A DNA stretch of 35,377 bases from Nostoc linckia FACHB-104 (lineage in GTDB: Bacteria > Cyanobacteriota > Cyanobacteriia > Cyanobacteriales > Nostocaceae), in contig NZ_JACJQJ010000083.1 in NCBI RefSeq assembly GCF_014696615.1, forward strand, positions 1-35,377, in the 5' to 3' direction. This document shows positions 24,467 through 32,171 of this stretch, in pieces; the stretch's first letter is position 1; the number at the start of each line of letters is the position of its first letter. The position numbers were made by a program, and so were the translations under genes. The notes under the pieces are model-generated. The model was not told where the DNA came from. It worked only from the letters and a program-made list of their open reading frames with translations, and ran no database searches.

Positions 24467-25543
24467 ATGGTGAAGTCTGTTGAAACTCCGGAGCCTCAGT
24501 TATTAAAGCCAGGTGTAAAAGCGCCTGTGAAAGAAACATTATTAACACCCCGGTTTTATACTACTGACTTCGAGGCGATCGCAAAGTTAGATATTTCAGC
24601 CCATGAGACTGAGTTGTTGGCAATTGTAGAGGAACTGCGGGCTGACTATAATCGCCATCATTTTGTGCGTGATGAAGAATTTAAGCAGAGTTGGGAGCAT
24701 ATTGACGGAGAAACACGCCGTTCTTTTATTGACTTTTTGGAACGTTCGTGTACTTCCGAGTTTTCCGGGTTTCTTTTATTTAAGGAAATATCACGCCGTC
24801 TCAAAGACAGAAACCCGATTTTGGCGGATGCTTTTAATTTTATGGCCAGGGATGAAGCGCGTCATGCGGGATTTTTAAATAAGTCAATGGCAGATTTTAA
24901 CCTTTCCCTAGACTTGAGCTACTTAACTAAAAGCCGTACTTACACCTTTTTCCCGCCAGAGTGGATTATTTACACAGTCTACCTATCGGAGAAAATTGGC
25001 TACTGGCGCTATATATTGATGTATCGCCATTTGCAGAAAAACCCTGATTATCAGTTCTATCCCCTGTTCAGGAAATTTGAGAGTTGGTGTCAAGATGAAA
25101 ACCGACATGGAGATTTCTTTAAAGCATTACTGCGATCGCAACCACAATTATGGGATAACTGGAGAGCAAGGTTGTGGGTGCGTTTCTTTTTGCTGACGGT
25201 GTTTGTTACCCACACAATTACGGTATTTGAACGCGCCAGTTTTTACGAATCTATTGGGATTCATCCACGCAAGTATAATAACCAAGTGATCGCAGAGACA
25301 AATAACACCGCTTCTAGAGCCTTTCCCATCATTTTAGATACCAATCACCCGGCGTTTTTCTGGCGCTTAGAGCAGTGTTACCAGAATAATCAGAAACTCA
25401 CAGCGATTAACAACAGCGATCGCCCTCAGTTTCTCAAGTTCTGGCAAAAATTACCAGTCATTACCGCTATTATCTGGCATATGTTGCGGATTTATCTCGT
25501 CAAACCCATAGATGCGGAGTTAACACGGGAGACTGTGCGATAG
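24467..25543 (+). CDS. acsF: Mg-protoporphyrin IX monomethyl ester oxidative cyclase AcsF
   Basis: The 358-residue diiron enzyme that forms ring E of chlorophyll (ChlA/AcsF). Ferritin-like diiron ligands are visible in two ExxH motifs, DEARHAGF (Glu130, His133) and DENRHGDF (Glu211, His214), plus the upstream Glu in SEFSGF (about 98). The typical N-terminal TPRFYTTDFEAIAKLD starts near residue 27. Cyanobacteria often have two forms, one for normal and one for low oxygen; the divergent ho-hemN pair next door suggests the low-oxygen form (ChlAII), an inference from context. The ATG at 24467 has AGAAGGA at a suitable spacing. No co-transcribed gene follows; a palindrome-rich gap separates it from the convergent DUF5682 gene. 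Confidence 0.95.
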   Translation: MVKSVETPEPQLLKPGVKAPVKETLLTPRFYTTDFEAIAKLDISAHETELLAIVEELRADYNRHHFVRDEEFKQSWEHIDGETRRSFIDFLERSCTSEFSGFLLFKEISRRLKDRNPILADAFNFMARDEARHAGFLNKSMADFNLSLDLSYLTKSRTYTFFPPEWIIYTVYLSEKIGYWRYILMYRHLQKNPDYQFYPLFRKFESWCQDENRHGDFFKALLRSQPQLWDNWRARLWVRFFLLTVFVTHTITVFERASFYESIGIHPRKYNNQVIAETNNTASRAFPIILDTNHPAFFWRLEQCYQNNQKLTAINNSDRPQFLKFWQKLPVITAIIWHMLRIYLVKPIDAELTRETVR

Positions 25544-25594
25544 GGGATGAGGGAGATGAGGAAGAAATGAGACCGCTAATGGTGCGTTGCGCTA

Positions 25595-25731
25595 AGGGAC
25601 TTCCAGAAAATAAATTATCCCATGTTCATAGCGATAGATTCTTTCTCCTCTGCTTCTTCTGCTTCCTCTGCTGACAAAGCGTTCGCGTAGCGTCCCGCAG
25701 GGATGGAAGATTTTTTTAGTTGGAAGTCCCT
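25595..25731. repeat. AGGGACTTCCA inverted repeat enclosing a REP-like element
   Basis: AGGGACTTCCA (25595-25605) and TGGAAGTCCCT (25721-25731) are perfect 11-base inverted copies. Between them lies a REP-like element (25679-25703). The arrangement resembles the ends of a small non-autonomous mobile element of about 137 bp; no transposase is present. Confidence 0.5.
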
Positions 25732-25746
25732 AAATTCTACAGGTAG

Positions 25747-25767
25747 GGGCACAACATTGTTGTGCCC
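25747..25767. repeat. GGGCACAACA palindrome between convergent genes
   Basis: GGGCACAACA (25747-25756) and TGTTGTGCCC (25758-25767) form a perfect 10-bp dyad around one T. It lies between the convergent acsF and DUF5682 genes and could stop transcription from either side, but there is no T-tract. Similar dyads are common in Nostocales. Confidence 0.5.
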
Positions 25768-25816
25768 GGGGAATTTGTACTGTATATTTCAAAAACTAGT
25801 TTGCATGACTATAGCT

Positions 25817-28639
25817 TTAATTAAGCAGTCCAGCAAAATAATTTAATGTTGCTGGATAATTCTTAATTAATTCTTGGGTTTTGAGTTCCGTTTCAGATAA
25901 ACTTTCTTGATGCGCTTGATGTGTTTCTAAATTGTCTTGCCAAGTTAAATTTTCAATACCTAGTAGTTTAGCTAGCGCATTGGTTGTGGCTGGAGAATTA
26001 AACAGAAATTCTCTAATTGTTAACTCATTTTCGCTGAGTGTTGGTGCAGCCTCGACTTGTTTCACCTGTTCTTTAATTTCAGGTTGCTGTTTCCTCCAGG
26101 CGGGAACCCAGCTATTAAACCCAACTAAATTTTTCGGGAAATTACTTGAGGCTTCTTTAATTAATCCTTGCAAAATTTGAGCGTGGGGTCGCAGTTTAAG
26201 AATGAGGCTAGGTAGCCAAGGTAATAAAATTTTATCGGGAACTGTGGCGAATAATTTACTTAGGAGTTCGACAACAAATTTACTAATTCTGGGTGCAAAG
26301 GTTAGAGATAAGATAAAACCATTTAAATATTCGGGGAAAGATTTAATTAACATTTCGTTGTTAATCACATCATTGAAGAATTCCCGAATTTCTTCTAGTT
26401 TTCTTAATGTTAGTAACCATTCGGTTGTCCACAATAAACCAATTTTGGCGGGGTCGTCTAAACCTTGGCTGGATTGTTTGACACCGATTAATAATTGACT
26501 GCGGTTACAACCTAAAGATAACGCCAAACTTTCTAGGGTGAAAATAAAATTCAACATCCCAGCAATTTGTTCGGGTGTGGTTCCCCTATCTGCGAAGGCT
26601 TGGGGTAGTAAGGTGGCGTAATGTCCGTAGCCTGTGGTAACAAAACGCTCTATCCATTCCGGTAAGCCTGTGGGTGTGGCGCGGTAATAATGGACTAGGC
26701 GACGGACGCGTTCAAATACTTGCGGTGCGTCGCTGACACCTGTTTCTTGTTTGAGGAGAGAAATTGCGTGTTCTCCGAGTTCTTGGGTTAAGCGGAGGCT
26801 GCGCGCGTATAAAATGCTATCTTCTGTGGATTTGAGAACCTCGCTGGTTTTGGCTTGGGGAGAGAAAGCTGTTTGTTTAAGGCGCTGTTCTAAAACTTGC
26901 TCGATGCTTACACCTTCATAACCGAGCATAATAATATGACGCTGGTATTTACCGATGCGGATTTCCCAAGATTCTTGAATCGGCTTTGAACCAAGACTGC
27001 GATCGCCCATAATGGGTTTAACAATCGTATCGCCTGATAAATAATACAATCGCCACAGCACATCAGAACAGGGTAAAAGTTCTGGCTGCTGTTTGAAATC
27101 CATTAAGGCGCGTTGGTTGGTTTGTGCAAGTAGGTTGACTCCCAGTGGTTTTAGCCTGTCGTACACATCTTGCGCTAGGGGAGGTAAAGAAGCGTAACCA
27201 ACTGTACCAATGCGATCGCCTCCGAGTAAAATTTGGCAAAGTTGGTAAATATTGCGTTTTTTGGGAGTGCGGTCTTTTTCTAAACAGGTAATAGCTGCAT
27301 CTTGGAAATCGTAAGGCGTGGGGTGCATTCGGTTTCGCATCCCAGCTAGCAACATTGAGGTTTGATAGATGGCGATAGAGTCGGCGGTACTCGCTAAATA
27401 GGCATTTTTTCGCGCTAATCCGACAATATCCGCGCACCATTGCAATAATTGTTCGGTATCGGCTGCGGCTAGTTCTGGGGGACGGGTTAAAAAAGCGGTG
27501 AGGTTGGAATTTGTCGCTGTGGTTGCGGTTGGACTTGGTTTGGGTTTAGTTGCTTTCTCTTCTTTATTGAGGGAAAATCCCTTTAAACCTGTCACCTTGA
27601 GATTCTTTTTCCAAGTTGCTTCTGCTAGCGATACTGTACCCGCTGGGTGATGAAATTGGTATTCAATAGCCGCAAAACTAGAAGGAATTAAACCATATAA
27701 CCATTTGGTTTGGGTGCGTTCTGGGATTTCCCAGAGATTATTATTAGTAACGCTATATTCTTCTACATCGCTAGCAGAGTGCGCTGCACCACATATATAG
27801 ATAGCTTCTGATGGTGCAATATTATGCGCCGCCATGTGTTTTTTCATGGAAGTCCACATATAGCGTTCGCGCTGGCGGTCGATTTCGATATCTTTGTCAC
27901 GGGTTCCTAAACGGCGCATCAAGCTACCGATGAGGAACATGACTTGGCGGTAGGTGTCGTAGTCTGCGCCGATAATTGCTGTTTCTACATATTCATCCCA
28001 CCATTCCGAAAAGTGGCGAGTATTGGAGTTGCGGAGTAAAAAGCTTAAAAATTGCTCAAAAGTGGGGATGAGGCTACCGACTTCTACACCAACCGCCGAA
28101 CCATGCATTTTGGCTTCATCGCTGGCGGGTTCTTCGGATTCTTCAGCAAGTTTAGTATCTGGGGGTTCCCATTGAAAGACAAAATCCACCGCCCTATCAA
28201 CAAATACTAGCTGAGTTTCGGGATTTTGCAGAGCAAAAGCGATCGCTTGATATTCTGCGGAAGCTTCGGTAATAGGTGCAACCACACTCAACGGCATGAT
28301 TTTGGGCGAAAAATGCTCAGATTCCGCGGCGAAGGCTTGTAAAGCGACGGGTAATTTACAATCGCGGAGATTTTCAACGGTGTTTTGTAAGTCTTCGCAT
28401 AGTTCCAAGTAGATAACTTTTGGTGGTTTCTCGCGTAAACGTCGCACCATCTGCAAAGCGGAGGATGGGGAGTGATGACATACGGGGAAAATTTCTAAAG
28501 GTTCGCTGCTGGCTTTTTCTACATCTTTGATTAAAGCCGTTAGCATTTCGCTTAAAGGTTGAGCATCGTTAGCGAATTTTTCCGCCGCATTAAGGAGTTG
28601 TTCTTGGAGTGCGTTGAATGCAGTTGGGAGGTTAACCAT
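25817..28639 (-). CDS. DUF5682 (YehM-like) protein of a MoxR/VWA gene cluster
   Basis: A 940-residue soluble protein of the DUF5682 family, whose E. coli relative is YehM. The N-terminal third has the family signature VCHHSPSSAL (His55-His56-Ser57-Pro58), YLELCEDL (Glu79), FVDRAVDF (Asp148, Arg149), then IDRQRERYMW and YICGAAHSASD (His287). This spacing resembles the EreA/ChaN/TraB-type hydrolase fold, suggesting a metal-dependent hydrolase, which is my inference. The rest is helical. The last 75 residues hold two similar copies of a short helical motif (ENELTIREFLFNSPAT and ETELKTQELIKNYPAT). It is the most downstream gene of the minus-strand cluster, separated from the MoxR gene by a plus-strand Uma2 gene. 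Larger than YehM. Confidence 0.85.
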   Translation of the reverse strand: MVNLPTAFNALQEQLLNAAEKFANDAQPLSEMLTALIKDVEKASSEPLEIFPVCHHSPSSALQMVRRLREKPPKVIYLELCEDLQNTVENLRDCKLPVALQAFAAESEHFSPKIMPLSVVAPITEASAEYQAIAFALQNPETQLVFVDRAVDFVFQWEPPDTKLAEESEEPASDEAKMHGSAVGVEVGSLIPTFEQFLSFLLRNSNTRHFSEWWDEYVETAIIGADYDTYRQVMFLIGSLMRRLGTRDKDIEIDRQRERYMWTSMKKHMAAHNIAPSEAIYICGAAHSASDVEEYSVTNNNLWEIPERTQTKWLYGLIPSSFAAIEYQFHHPAGTVSLAEATWKKNLKVTGLKGFSLNKEEKATKPKPSPTATTATNSNLTAFLTRPPELAAADTEQLLQWCADIVGLARKNAYLASTADSIAIYQTSMLLAGMRNRMHPTPYDFQDAAITCLEKDRTPKKRNIYQLCQILLGGDRIGTVGYASLPPLAQDVYDRLKPLGVNLLAQTNQRALMDFKQQPELLPCSDVLWRLYYLSGDTIVKPIMGDRSLGSKPIQESWEIRIGKYQRHIIMLGYEGVSIEQVLEQRLKQTAFSPQAKTSEVLKSTEDSILYARSLRLTQELGEHAISLLKQETGVSDAPQVFERVRRLVHYYRATPTGLPEWIERFVTTGYGHYATLLPQAFADRGTTPEQIAGMLNFIFTLESLALSLGCNRSQLLIGVKQSSQGLDDPAKIGLLWTTEWLLTLRKLEEIREFFNDVINNEMLIKSFPEYLNGFILSLTFAPRISKFVVELLSKLFATVPDKILLPWLPSLILKLRPHAQILQGLIKEASSNFPKNLVGFNSWVPAWRKQQPEIKEQVKQVEAAPTLSENELTIREFLFNSPATTNALAKLLGIENLTWQDNLETHQAHQESLSETELKTQELIKNYPATLNYFAGLLN

Positions 28640-28748
28640 AGTTTATTAATTCGTCATTTGTGCGTAGGTGTAGCCTGTTGTAGACATCGCCTGTTTATTT
28701 TGGATTTCTCATAATATAAATACAACCCATGTCAGAATCGGAGGCTTT

Positions 28749-29291
28749 ATGTCACTGACAGTTGAAGATTTAGAGAAAATGCAGCAACAGTACCCCGACT
28801 ACCGCATGGAATTAGTTAAAGGTAATGTTATTGTCATGAGTCCATCAGGATACGAATCAGATGAAGTTGCGGCTGAGATGGTATCCCAGTTACGTAACTG
28901 GGTGAAACCACGTAAGCTAGGACGAATAACAGCTTCTAGTGCTGGTTTTAGATTGCCAAACTCAGATTTACGCGCACCAGATGCTTCGTTTGTGTTAGCT
29001 GAACGTTTGCGTCGCAGTCCCAAAACTTTTGCTCAATTGGCTCCTGATTTAATTGTTGAAGTCAAGTCCCCCAGCGATAATTTAGAGGATATCAGAGCGA
29101 AGATTCAAGAATTTTTGAGTTTGGGAACTAAAGTCGGAATTTTGCTGAATCCTGATGAACAAATTGTGGAAGTTTACAATGTGGGAAAAGAAGTAATAGT
29201 ACTGCACAATGGAGATGTATTAACTGTTCCCGAATTGCTTCCAGGTTGGGAAGTACCAGTTTCCGATTTATGGCCTGTGGAATTTGATTGA
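28749..29291 (+). CDS. Uma2 family endonuclease (DUF820)
   Basis: A 180-residue protein of the Uma2 family, which has a restriction-endonuclease-like PD-(D/E)xK fold. The pieces are visible: YRMELVKGNV with Glu21, LRAPDASFV with Asp78, and LIVEVKSPSD with Glu104 and Lys106. The catalytic residues are intact. The family is greatly expanded in cyanobacteria and its biological role is unclear; mobile-element or defence links have been proposed. It is read from a GGAGG (28740-28744) four bases before the ATG. It lies alone on the plus strand inside the otherwise minus-strand MoxR/VWA cluster, and a long imperfect inverted repeat (29316-29390) follows its stop, so it may have been inserted there. 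Confidence 0.92.
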   Translation: MSLTVEDLEKMQQQYPDYRMELVKGNVIVMSPSGYESDEVAAEMVSQLRNWVKPRKLGRITASSAGFRLPNSDLRAPDASFVLAERLRRSPKTFAQLAPDLIVEVKSPSDNLEDIRAKIQEFLSLGTKVGILLNPDEQIVEVYNVGKEVIVLHNGDVLTVPELLPGWEVPVSDLWPVEFD

Positions 29292-29315
29292 GGTACTCGT
29301 ATCACTTTTACGTTC

Positions 29316-29390
29316 CTCTCTGCGCCTCTGTGTCTCTGCGTGAGATAAAAGAGAAATAAACCGCAGAGGACGCAGAGAACGCAGAGAAAG
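29316..29390. repeat. CTCTGCG/CGCAGAG imperfect inverted repeat between convergent genes
   Basis: Left arm (29318-29340) is built of CTCTGCG/CTCTGTG units, the right arm (29362-29386) of CGCAGAG units, complementary with a few mismatches around a 21-base loop. It lies between the Uma2 stop and the MoxR stop and may act as a bidirectional terminator. Such blocks are common in cyanobacterial genomes. Confidence 0.65.
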
Positions 29391-29398
29391 AAGAGTTT

Positions 29399-30553
29399 TT
29401 AAAATAACCCCATCGCTTGTTTTCCACCTTCGAGGAAGGCTTCCCATTCACCTTTTTGTTCTTGACTGCGCTTCTCCACAACGGCGTGCCAAAATTGATT
29501 CATCACGGAAATATCTTCTGGTTGACGACGTACCAAAGTACCTACCAATGACTTGGCTAACGCACCCGCTTCTAAATTAGTCGCGCCAAAATATCGACTG
29601 TGTAAAATCGCATCTTCTAACACACCAATTTGTTCGGCTGTAGACAGCGCCGATTCTAAACGCTGGTCATCGGAACTAGCGGCGGCGCTGGTTTCGCGCA
29701 AGTCGGCAAAGGTCTGCAATAATACATCCAATAGTGTTGGTGGTACATCCACCTCAAAGCCGTGACGGTTCATTAATTCCTTGGTGCGGAAGAGGATAAT
29801 TTCTTTTTCTTGCTTCTTATTCGTCACCACCGGCATATGTACGAAATTAAACCGCCGTTTCAATGCGGAAGAAAGTTCATTCACACCCCTGTCGCGGCTG
29901 TTGGCTGTGGCGATGACATTAAATCCTGGTTGTGCGAAAGCTACGTTATCTGTCTTTAATTCGGGAATCGAAATATACTTTTCACTCAGTATAGATATCA
30001 GTGCATCTTGGACATCGGAAGTACAGCGCGTCAACTCCTCAAACCTACCCATTGCACCGCTATGCATAGCTGTCATAATTGGTGAGGGAATCAAAGAATC
30101 GCGGGATTGACCAGCCGCAATCACCATCGCTACGTTCCAAGAATATTTAATTTGGTCTTCTGTCGTTCCCGCAGTTCCTTGAACTACATAGGTGGAATTA
30201 CCAGAAATTGCGGCTGCGAGTAATTCTGCTAACCAGCTTTTACCTGTACCAGGGTCGCCAATTAAGAGTAATCCACGGTCAGAAGCTAAAGTGACAATAG
30301 CACGTTCTGCGATCGCACTATCGCCGTACCATTTCTGTTCTATTTGCCGATCTAACTTTTGCGATGGCGTACTTCCTAATACAAAGGTGCGTACCATTTG
30401 CGGCGACAGTCGCCAAGAAAATGGTTTTGTACCTTTATCAATTGAGGCTAAATATTCCAATTCTTCTGCATATTTCATTTCCGCCGGTTGGCGCAGCATG
30501 ACAGTATTATCTTTAGTCTCGCTATTTGTATTATTACTTTTAGCCTTTGCCAT
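29399..30553 (-). CDS. MoxR-family AAA+ ATPase (YehL-like)
   Basis: A 384-residue AAA+ ATPase of the MoxR group, closest in setting to YehL. Walker A is GDPGTGKS (99-106). The Walker B region, AMGRFEELTRCTSDVQDALI (about 167-186), has FEE where most MoxR proteins have DE, the pattern typical of this subgroup. Sensor 1 is in NVIATANSRDRG (Asn218) and the arginine-finger region is SALKRRFNFVHM (Arg233-Arg234). MoxR ATPases act as chaperones that remodel or load cofactors into protein complexes, usually with a VWA partner. That partner is the next gene upstream. The ATG at 30553 has AGGAG (30560-30564) before it. Function of this particular system is unknown. Confidence 0.93.
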   Translation of the reverse strand: MAKAKSNNTNSETKDNTVMLRQPAEMKYAEELEYLASIDKGTKPFSWRLSPQMVRTFVLGSTPSQKLDRQIEQKWYGDSAIAERAIVTLASDRGLLLIGDPGTGKSWLAELLAAAISGNSTYVVQGTAGTTEDQIKYSWNVAMVIAAGQSRDSLIPSPIMTAMHSGAMGRFEELTRCTSDVQDALISILSEKYISIPELKTDNVAFAQPGFNVIATANSRDRGVNELSSALKRRFNFVHMPVVTNKKQEKEIILFRTKELMNRHGFEVDVPPTLLDVLLQTFADLRETSAAASSDDQRLESALSTAEQIGVLEDAILHSRYFGATNLEAGALAKSLVGTLVRRQPEDISVMNQFWHAVVEKRSQEQKGEWEAFLEGGKQAMGLF

Positions 30554-30620
30554 TTTTATCTCCTAATAATTAATGTAAAATCTCTCTTAAACTCTCTTAC
30601 CTTCGCGTTCTTCGCATCTT

Positions 30621-30658
30621 CGCGGTTCGTTTTTATAAATCTTTTTTAACGAACCGCG
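30621..30658. repeat. CGCGGTTCGTT inverted repeat between VWA and MoxR genes
   Basis: Perfect 11-bp arms CGCGGTTCGTT (30621-30631) and AACGAACCGCG (30648-30658) with a 16-base T-rich loop, flanked by more GAAGCG-rich repeat DNA to 30690. It lies in the 181-bp gap between the VWA gene and the MoxR gene, so it could attenuate or process the shared transcript. Confidence 0.6.
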
Positions 30659-30734
30659 TTCGCGAAGCGTCTCGCAGAGAAGGCGCGAAGGTCACAAAGG
30701 AAGAAATTGCTGAAGGGAATAGGGTGAAGTATAT

Positions 30735-32162
30735 TCAAGTTATAATCACCTTCTTTAACTCCTGAATTAACTTCTTCGGACTCCCTGTTAAAATCGGCAT
30801 ACCCAATTCCTTCAACTTATCCCTAAACCATTGATTCACACTGAAATATCCCGAACTCGTCACCGCACCAACGGGAATAAAATGCAATCCCGACTCTTTC
30901 AACGATTTAATATAGTCAAATAAAACTTGGTCGCTACCACCTTCATAAAAATCAGAAATTAATACCATCGCCGTATTATTTGGCTCTAAAATCTTTTGTG
31001 CAGCTTCCACTAACGCAGCATAAATATGCGTCCCTCCACCTAATTGAGTTCGCAATAAAACCTCAAAGGGGTCATGTACCCAAGCTGTTAAATCAATGAC
31101 TCGCGTATCAAACGCCAATAAATGCACATCCACATTGGGAAGTCCAGCGAAAATTGACGCGAGGATAGTACATTGCACCATCGCATCCACCATTGAACCT
31201 GATTGATCAACAACTACAATCATGCGAGTTGGTGTTTTCTTCTTGGCTGTATGGTGGTAATACAACCTATCAACAAATAATCTCTGTTCTTGTGGGTTCC
31301 AATTAGTTAAATTCTTCCAAATTGTCCGCTTTAAATCTAAGTTGCGAAATATCCGTTTCGGCGGAACCGAATAATCAATTTTTCCAGCAACAGCTTGCGC
31401 GACTTGTAACCGTAAAACTTGCGCGAGTTCGTCTACATATTCCTGAATTAACCGTTTAGCATTTTTCAGCGCATTTCCTGATAAATTGGCTTTTTCTCGT
31501 AATAGCTGTTCCACCAAAGCCATTGATGGCGTAAGTTGGCTGGCTAACCTGTCATCTTTGAGAACTTCGTGTAAAGCCATGCGGTGAATTAATTCACCTT
31601 CCAACGCTTTCAGGGTGGCGCGGAGTTGTTCTTCGGTAACGGTGAAACCGCCACCAGTACCTAAACCCGCACCCATACCACTACTTTGACTGCTACCTTG
31701 TCCTTGATTTTGCTGTCCGGGGTTTTTCCCAATACCTGGCCCTTGTCCGCGTAAACTTCCTGGGGGACATCCTAAGGCTTTTTCTAAAAATCCCACATCT
31801 TTCAACCATTGCGCGTATTGTTGGGCGGTGACAACTCCGGTTTGGGTGTTGGGGCCGAAAGCATTTAGGAGTAATTTAGAGAAAACTAATCCTCGGCGTA
31901 AGGTAGCGGTTTCGGCTTCCGGTGTTGTGTCGTCTTCGGGAATGATGGGATTATTAAAATCTGCTTCTAATTCTGGATAGCGGTGGAGTAAGTTTTCAAT
32001 ACTAATATTAGGGTCGAGGATTAATTGGGGTAAATTTAACTCACTGACAACTTCCGTCGCCATGTGTTCAAAATTTGCACCCTGTTCGCTAAAGCCAAAC
32101 ATACTCGTTAGTAAGCGCCAGTATACAACTTGACGGCGTTGAGCAATTTGTTCTGTATCCAT
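30735..32162 (-). CDS. VWA domain protein, partner of the MoxR ATPase (YehP-like)
   Basis: A 475-residue protein with a C-terminal von Willebrand factor A domain (about 312-470). The metal-binding MIDAS motif is complete: DQSGS (Asp319, Ser321, Ser323), Thr378 in GGGTHIY, and Asp404 in LISDFYEGG. The N-terminal half is helical, and a low-complexity Gly/Gln linker lies at about 138-172 (for example GQQNQGQGSSQSSG). VWA proteins paired with MoxR ATPases couple ATP-driven remodelling to substrate complexes. The MoxR gene is 181 bp downstream, and the unknown 462-residue gene ends only nine bases upstream, so these are very likely translated from one transcript. E. coli YehP is shorter but of the same type. 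Confidence 0.92.
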   Translation of the reverse strand: MDTEQIAQRRQVVYWRLLTSMFGFSEQGANFEHMATEVVSELNLPQLILDPNISIENLLHRYPELEADFNNPIIPEDDTTPEAETATLRRGLVFSKLLLNAFGPNTQTGVVTAQQYAQWLKDVGFLEKALGCPPGSLRGQGPGIGKNPGQQNQGQGSSQSSGMGAGLGTGGGFTVTEEQLRATLKALEGELIHRMALHEVLKDDRLASQLTPSMALVEQLLREKANLSGNALKNAKRLIQEYVDELAQVLRLQVAQAVAGKIDYSVPPKRIFRNLDLKRTIWKNLTNWNPQEQRLFVDRLYYHHTAKKKTPTRMIVVVDQSGSMVDAMVQCTILASIFAGLPNVDVHLLAFDTRVIDLTAWVHDPFEVLLRTQLGGGTHIYAALVEAAQKILEPNNTAMVLISDFYEGGSDQVLFDYIKSLKESGLHFIPVGAVTSSGYFSVNQWFRDKLKELGMPILTGSPKKLIQELKKVIIT

Positions 32163-32171
32163 GTTTTTTCC

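Noticed and set aside
25595-25731. A complete insertion sequence
   Set aside because: The inverted 11-mers enclose only 115 bp without coding capacity; at most it is a non-autonomous remnant.
27063-27440. 125-codon minus-strand frame inside the DUF5682 gene
   Set aside because: It lies in an alternative frame of a well-supported gene, with Arg/Ser-rich random-looking content.
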